Shown piece after piece: positions 8,002-10,128 of a stretch of 10,128 nt of DNA; the stretch's first letter is position 1; each line of letters starts with the position of its first letter. The DNA is taken from assembly GCA_919902095.1 (NCBI GenBank), contig CAKKQL010000092.1, forward strand, positions 1 through 10,128. Direction: 5' to 3'. Both the position numbers and the translations under genes were made by a program. This DNA is from Acidiferrobacterales bacterium. Its GTDB lineage: Bacteria; Pseudomonadota; Gammaproteobacteria; Acidiferrobacterales; Sulfurifustaceae. The notes below the pieces were generated by a model. The model was not told the DNA's origin, searched no databases, and worked only from the letters and a program-made list of their open reading frames with translations.

Positions 8002-8235
8002 ATGAAGCGCCCAGTCCCGATAGCGGCAGTGACCGCCGCATGGGTTGTGTTTTCCCCGCTCGCGTCAGCTGCCGAATCGGCAGCTGACCGCGGACGCGAC
8101 GCAACCGAAACCCAGAAGCCGGCAGACGTTTCGGCGCCGACCGCGGAGACGCGCGTAACCGCCGATAATATTCAGGCAGCGCGCAAGCCGGACGAGATGC
8201 CATTCAACGACATAAAAATACTGCCATCCTTCTAG
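8002..8235 (+). CDS. Small putative exported protein, function unknown
   Basis: A 77-residue product on the strand opposite to its neighbours. The N-terminus is a typical Sec signal peptide: MKRP, a hydrophobic core (residues 5-18) and a cleavage-like ASA near residues 21-23. The remaining roughly 54 residues are hydrophilic, rich in Ala, Thr, Asp and Lys, and end with MPFNDIKILPSF. No domain or cysteine is visible, so a folded enzyme is unlikely; a small periplasmic protein is the best guess. Support for a real gene: GAGGT 6 nt before the ATG, a possible -10 element upstream, and a strong terminator right after the stop. The TAG stop sits in the loop of a 9-bp hairpin (8224-8244). I do not recognise a family. 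Confidence 0.65.
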   Translation: MKRPVPIAAVTAAWVVFSPLASAAESAADRGRDATETQKPADVSAPTAETRVTADNIQAARKPDEMPFNDIKILPSF

Positions 8236-8244
8236 GAAGGATGG
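8224..8244. repeat. Hairpin with the stop codon in its loop
   Basis: CCATCCTTC (8224-8232) and GAAGGATGG (8236-8244) form a perfect 9-bp stem whose 3-nt loop is exactly TAG, the stop codon of the small exported protein. Only 2 bp separate it from the terminator stem that follows. Confidence 0.75.
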
Positions 8245-8246
8245 GA

Positions 8247-8286
8247 AAAACAAAAATGCCCCGCCAAGCGGGGGCATTTTTGTTTT
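8247..8286. terminator. Strong bidirectional intrinsic terminator
   Basis: A perfect 16-bp stem (8247-8262 with 8271-8286) with a GCCCC/GGGGC core and AAAACAAAAAT/ATTTTTGTTTT flanks. It is symmetric, so both strands yield a GC stem followed by a T-rich tract. It serves the plus-strand small exported protein (stop at 8235) and, on the other strand, the 36-residue protein and possibly the whole nuo operon. Confidence 0.92.
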
Positions 8287-8302
8287 GACTGCGGCGGGCG
8301 AT

Positions 8303-8413
8303 TTATTTTGGATACCACACAATCCACGCCGCGATTGCGGCCACAAGCAGGGCCAGAATGATGTAGTTGAACGTCCGCTTTTCCCGCTTCATTACCGAAG
8401 TGTGTTTTTCCAT
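8303..8413 (-). CDS. 36-residue single-pass membrane protein, downstream of nuoN
   Basis: A short gene with good local signals: GAGGAG 8 nt before the ATG (8411-8413), a 36-codon frame, then TAA and, 17 bp on, a strong terminator. The product begins MEKHTSVMKREKRTFNY. A positively charged N-terminal part (KREKR, 9-13) precedes one hydrophobic segment (about 17-34, rich in Ile, Leu, Ala and ending WIVWY) and a final PK, which predicts an N-in single-pass inner-membrane protein. It is the last gene before the terminator on the nuo strand, 121 bp after nuoN. No family is recognised. It might be a small subunit or regulator associated with complex I, or unrelated; position is the only hint. Confidence 0.65.
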   Translation of the reverse strand: MEKHTSVMKREKRTFNYIILALLVAAIAAWIVWYPK

Positions 8414-8534
8414 GTTTCTCTCCTCGCCGAACGGCGTGACCAAGATAAGATCCTGATTGTGCCCGGCCAGTCTAGGAGTTTTTCCCGGTCATGGACAGCG
8501 CCCGCCGACGAACGCGCGCGGGGCCGGAAGAAAT

Positions 8535-9980
8535 CTAGGAAATCGCAAGGATGGCCCGGCTGCAGAGGTCAATGAGCCAGCCGGCCCAGGGGAGAATCGC
8601 GAGCAGCGCGAGCGCATTCAAGCTCAACAGCCAGCGCAGGTCGCGCGGCGCCGCGACCGTGGTCGCCTCGCGCGCGTCGTCGAAGTACATGAACTTCACC
8701 ACGCGTAGATAGTAATAGGCGCCGATGACGGCAAACAGCACTGCCGCCACCGCGAGCCCCATCAGGTCCACGCGCACGATGGACTGGATCACCATGAGCT
8801 TGGCGTAGAAGCCGGCGGTCGGCGGCACGCCGGCCATGGAGAGCATCAGCAGCAGCATCAGGAACGCATACCACGGATGGCGCTGGTTAAGCCCGCGAAA
8901 ATCCTCGAGCCGTTCGGCCTCGAAACCGGCGCGCGACAGCAGCGCGATCATGCCGAAGGCGCCGAGGCTCATGACCGCGTACACCAATACATAGAACATC
9001 GCCGAGCCGTAGCCGTTCGGCGTCGCGCTCAGGATGCCGAGCAGGAAGAAGCCCATGTGCGAGATCGAGGAATACGCCAGCATGCGCTTGAGGTTGTCCT
9101 GGGCAATGGCGAGCAGATTGCCGAGGCCCATGGACAACACCGCCATGATCATCAGCATCGGCTGCCAGGACGCGGCCAGATCTTCCAGCCCGCCCACCAG
9201 CAGGCGCATCACCAGGGCGAATACCGCGACCTTGGGCGCCGAGGAAATGTACAGCGTCACCACCGTGGGCGCGCCGTGGTACACGTCCGGCACCCACATG
9301 TGGAACGGCACCGCGCCGAGCTTGAACGCGAGCCCGCTGATGACGAATACCAGGCCAAAGATCAGAATAATGTCGTCGGACGACATGCCGGCGATGGCCT
9401 GACGCACAGCGGGGATCTCAAGGCTGCCGGTGGCGCCGTAGAGCATGGACAGGCCGTAGAGCAGCATGCCGGAGGCGATGGCGCCCAGCACGAAGTACTT
9501 CATCGCCGCCTCGGTCGCCTGGGCCGAATCGCGCTGGAACGCGACCATGGCATAGAGCGACAGCGACAGCAGTTCGAGCCCCAGATACAGCGTCAGGAAA
9601 TGGCTCGCCGACACCATCACCATCATGCCGACCACGCCGAACAGGCCGAGCACGAAGTACTCGCCGCGGTACATCTCGCGGTCGCGCAGATAGGTGCGCG
9701 AGTAGGCAAAGGCGAAGAACGCCAGCGCGTAGATCGCCAGCTTGAGTACGTCCGCCAGCGGGTCGGCCACGAACATCTGGTTGAAGGTATAGACACTCGT
9801 GGTGGAAAACCCATTGAGGGTCAGCGCCGCGGCGCCCACCAGCGTAAGCTGGGTCAGCGCATAGGAAACCACGCGGCGGCGCTCGGTGAGGAACAGGTCC
9901 ACGACCAGGATGACGCAGGCCATGGAGAACACGAAGATCTCCGGCAGCGCGGGCATTAAATTCGGCATCGTTGAAGTCAT
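8535..9980 (-). CDS. nuoN: NADH-quinone oxidoreductase subunit N
   Basis: NuoN is one of three antiporter-like, proton-pumping subunits in the membrane arm of respiratory complex I. The 481 residues (E. coli 485) are hydrophobic throughout, with the usual 14-helix pattern. Key charged residues can be placed: Glu136 in [12 protein letters not shown], Lys220 in [19 protein letters not shown], and Lys250 in SSAPKVAVF (E. coli Glu133, Lys217 and Lys247, a constant +3 offset), plus Lys394 in GFYAKLMV. The start at 9978-9980 gives [16 protein letters not shown]; an ATG 4 codons on is also possible. There is no good Shine-Dalgarno: a T-run precedes the ATG and repeat element C lies 14 bp upstream. 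It follows nuoM as in other nuo operons. Confidence 0.97.
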   Translation of the reverse strand: MTSTMPNLMPALPEIFVFSMACVILVVDLFLTERRRVVSYALTQLTLVGAAALTLNGFSTTSVYTFNQMFVADPLADVLKLAIYALAFFAFAYSRTYLRDREMYRGEYFVLGLFGVVGMMVMVSASHFLTLYLGLELLSLSLYAMVAFQRDSAQATEAAMKYFVLGAIASGMLLYGLSMLYGATGSLEIPAVRQAIAGMSSDDIILIFGLVFVISGLAFKLGAVPFHMWVPDVYHGAPTVVTLYISSAPKVAVFALVMRLLVGGLEDLAASWQPMLMIMAVLSMGLGNLLAIAQDNLKRMLAYSSISHMGFFLLGILSATPNGYGSAMFYVLVYAVMSLGAFGMIALLSRAGFEAERLEDFRGLNQRHPWYAFLMLLLMLSMAGVPPTAGFYAKLMVIQSIVRVDLMGLAVAAVLFAVIGAYYYLRVVKFMYFDDAREATTVAAPRDLRWLLSLNALALLAILPWAGWLIDLCSRAILAIS

Positions 9981-9994
9981 AAAAAAATAATCTC

Positions 9995-10088
9995 TGAATA
10001 GACAGGATTAACAGGATTTACAGGATTTTAAAAAAACCAATCGAGTTTCAGTTTTAATCCTGTTAATCCTGTGAATCCTGTCCATTAA
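9995..10088 (-). repeat. Nonamer hairpin element, copy C (nuoM/nuoN gap)
   Basis: Arms 9995-10029 and 10054-10088 match as inverted repeats at 29 of 35 positions around a 24-nt loop, with the same ACAGGATTN 9-nt period as the other copies. The nuoM-side arm reads TGGACAGG and the nuoN-side arm TAGACAGG, so it has the same orientation as copy B. It begins 5 bp past the nuoM stop codon and ends 14 bp before the nuoN ATG, filling most of the 113-bp gap. Confidence 0.92.
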
Positions 10089-10093
10089 ATTTA

Positions 10094-10128
10094 TTACAAT
10101 TTCGAGGTCATCGCCTGCGTGAGCAGGT
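10094..10128 (-). CDS. nuoM: NADH-quinone oxidoreductase subunit M, C-terminal end
   Basis: Only the last 11 codons plus the stop are in the window, reading LLTQAMTSKL before TAA (10094-10096). The call rests on position: nuoM precedes nuoN in nearly all nuo operons. The tail is compatible with NuoM C-termini but is too short to prove it. Confidence 0.7.
   Translation of the reverse strand, partial: LLTQAMTSKL

Noticed and set aside
8414..8534. Separate promoter for the 36-residue gene in the gap after nuoN
   Set aside because: Only poor boxes with wrong spacing are present (TAGACT and TATCTT on the minus strand); co-transcription with nuoN is simpler.
8877..9959. 360-codon plus-strand frame opposite nuoN
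   Set aside because: Antisense shadow of nuoN, rich in His, Gln and Arg and without domain features or start signals.

Overview
The window is GC-rich, densely coded bacterial DNA, almost certainly from a gammaproteobacterium. The gene order metY - rimP - nusA - infB - rbfA - truB - rpsO, all on the minus strand, is the E. coli-type transcription/translation operon. The proteins match the E. coli family members over nearly full length. The 3' end of a complex I (nuo) operon, nuoM (tail only) and nuoN, also lies on the minus strand at the right edge. No species can be named from the sequence alone.

Layout, left to right: start of rpsO (1-53, minus); a gap (54-307) with a good promoter for rpsO and an unusually structured leader of stacked perfect hairpins; truB (308-1219); rbfA (1360-1779); infB (1883-4291); nusA (4312-5811); rimP (5859-6347); a 310-bp control region with an attenuator-like hairpin, a consensus-like promoter, short palindromic repeats and the metY terminator; initiator tRNA-fMet (6675-6751) with its own promoter; a two-gene unit of a six-helix membrane protein and a DUF861-type cupin (6808-7811, 1-nt overlap) with its own promoter; a small exported protein on the plus strand (8002-8235); a bidirectional terminator; a 36-residue membrane protein on the minus strand (8303-8413), too short for usual ORF cut-offs; nuoN (8535-9980); and the last codons of nuoM (10094-10128).

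The right-to-left genes from metY to rpsO supply initiator tRNA, ribosome maturation factors (RimP, RbfA), the elongation/antitermination factor NusA, initiation factor IF2, the tRNA U55 pseudouridine synthase TruB and ribosomal protein S15. They form one growth-linked regulon with likely internal control points ahead of rimP and rpsO.

The most striking non-genic signal is a family of three roughly 90-100 bp hairpin elements. Their 35-nt arms are built from a 9-bp unit (ACAGGATTN). They fill the gaps infB/rbfA, rbfA/truB and nuoM/nuoN. Each begins 0-5 bp past the upstream gene's stop codon, has a constant polarity mark (TGGACAGG in one arm, TAGACAGG in the other) and carries mismatches at the same arm positions. 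They look like non-coding mobile or structural repeats that have settled between genes of essential operons. A second, different set of short palindromes occurs in the rpsO/truB and rimP/metY gaps.
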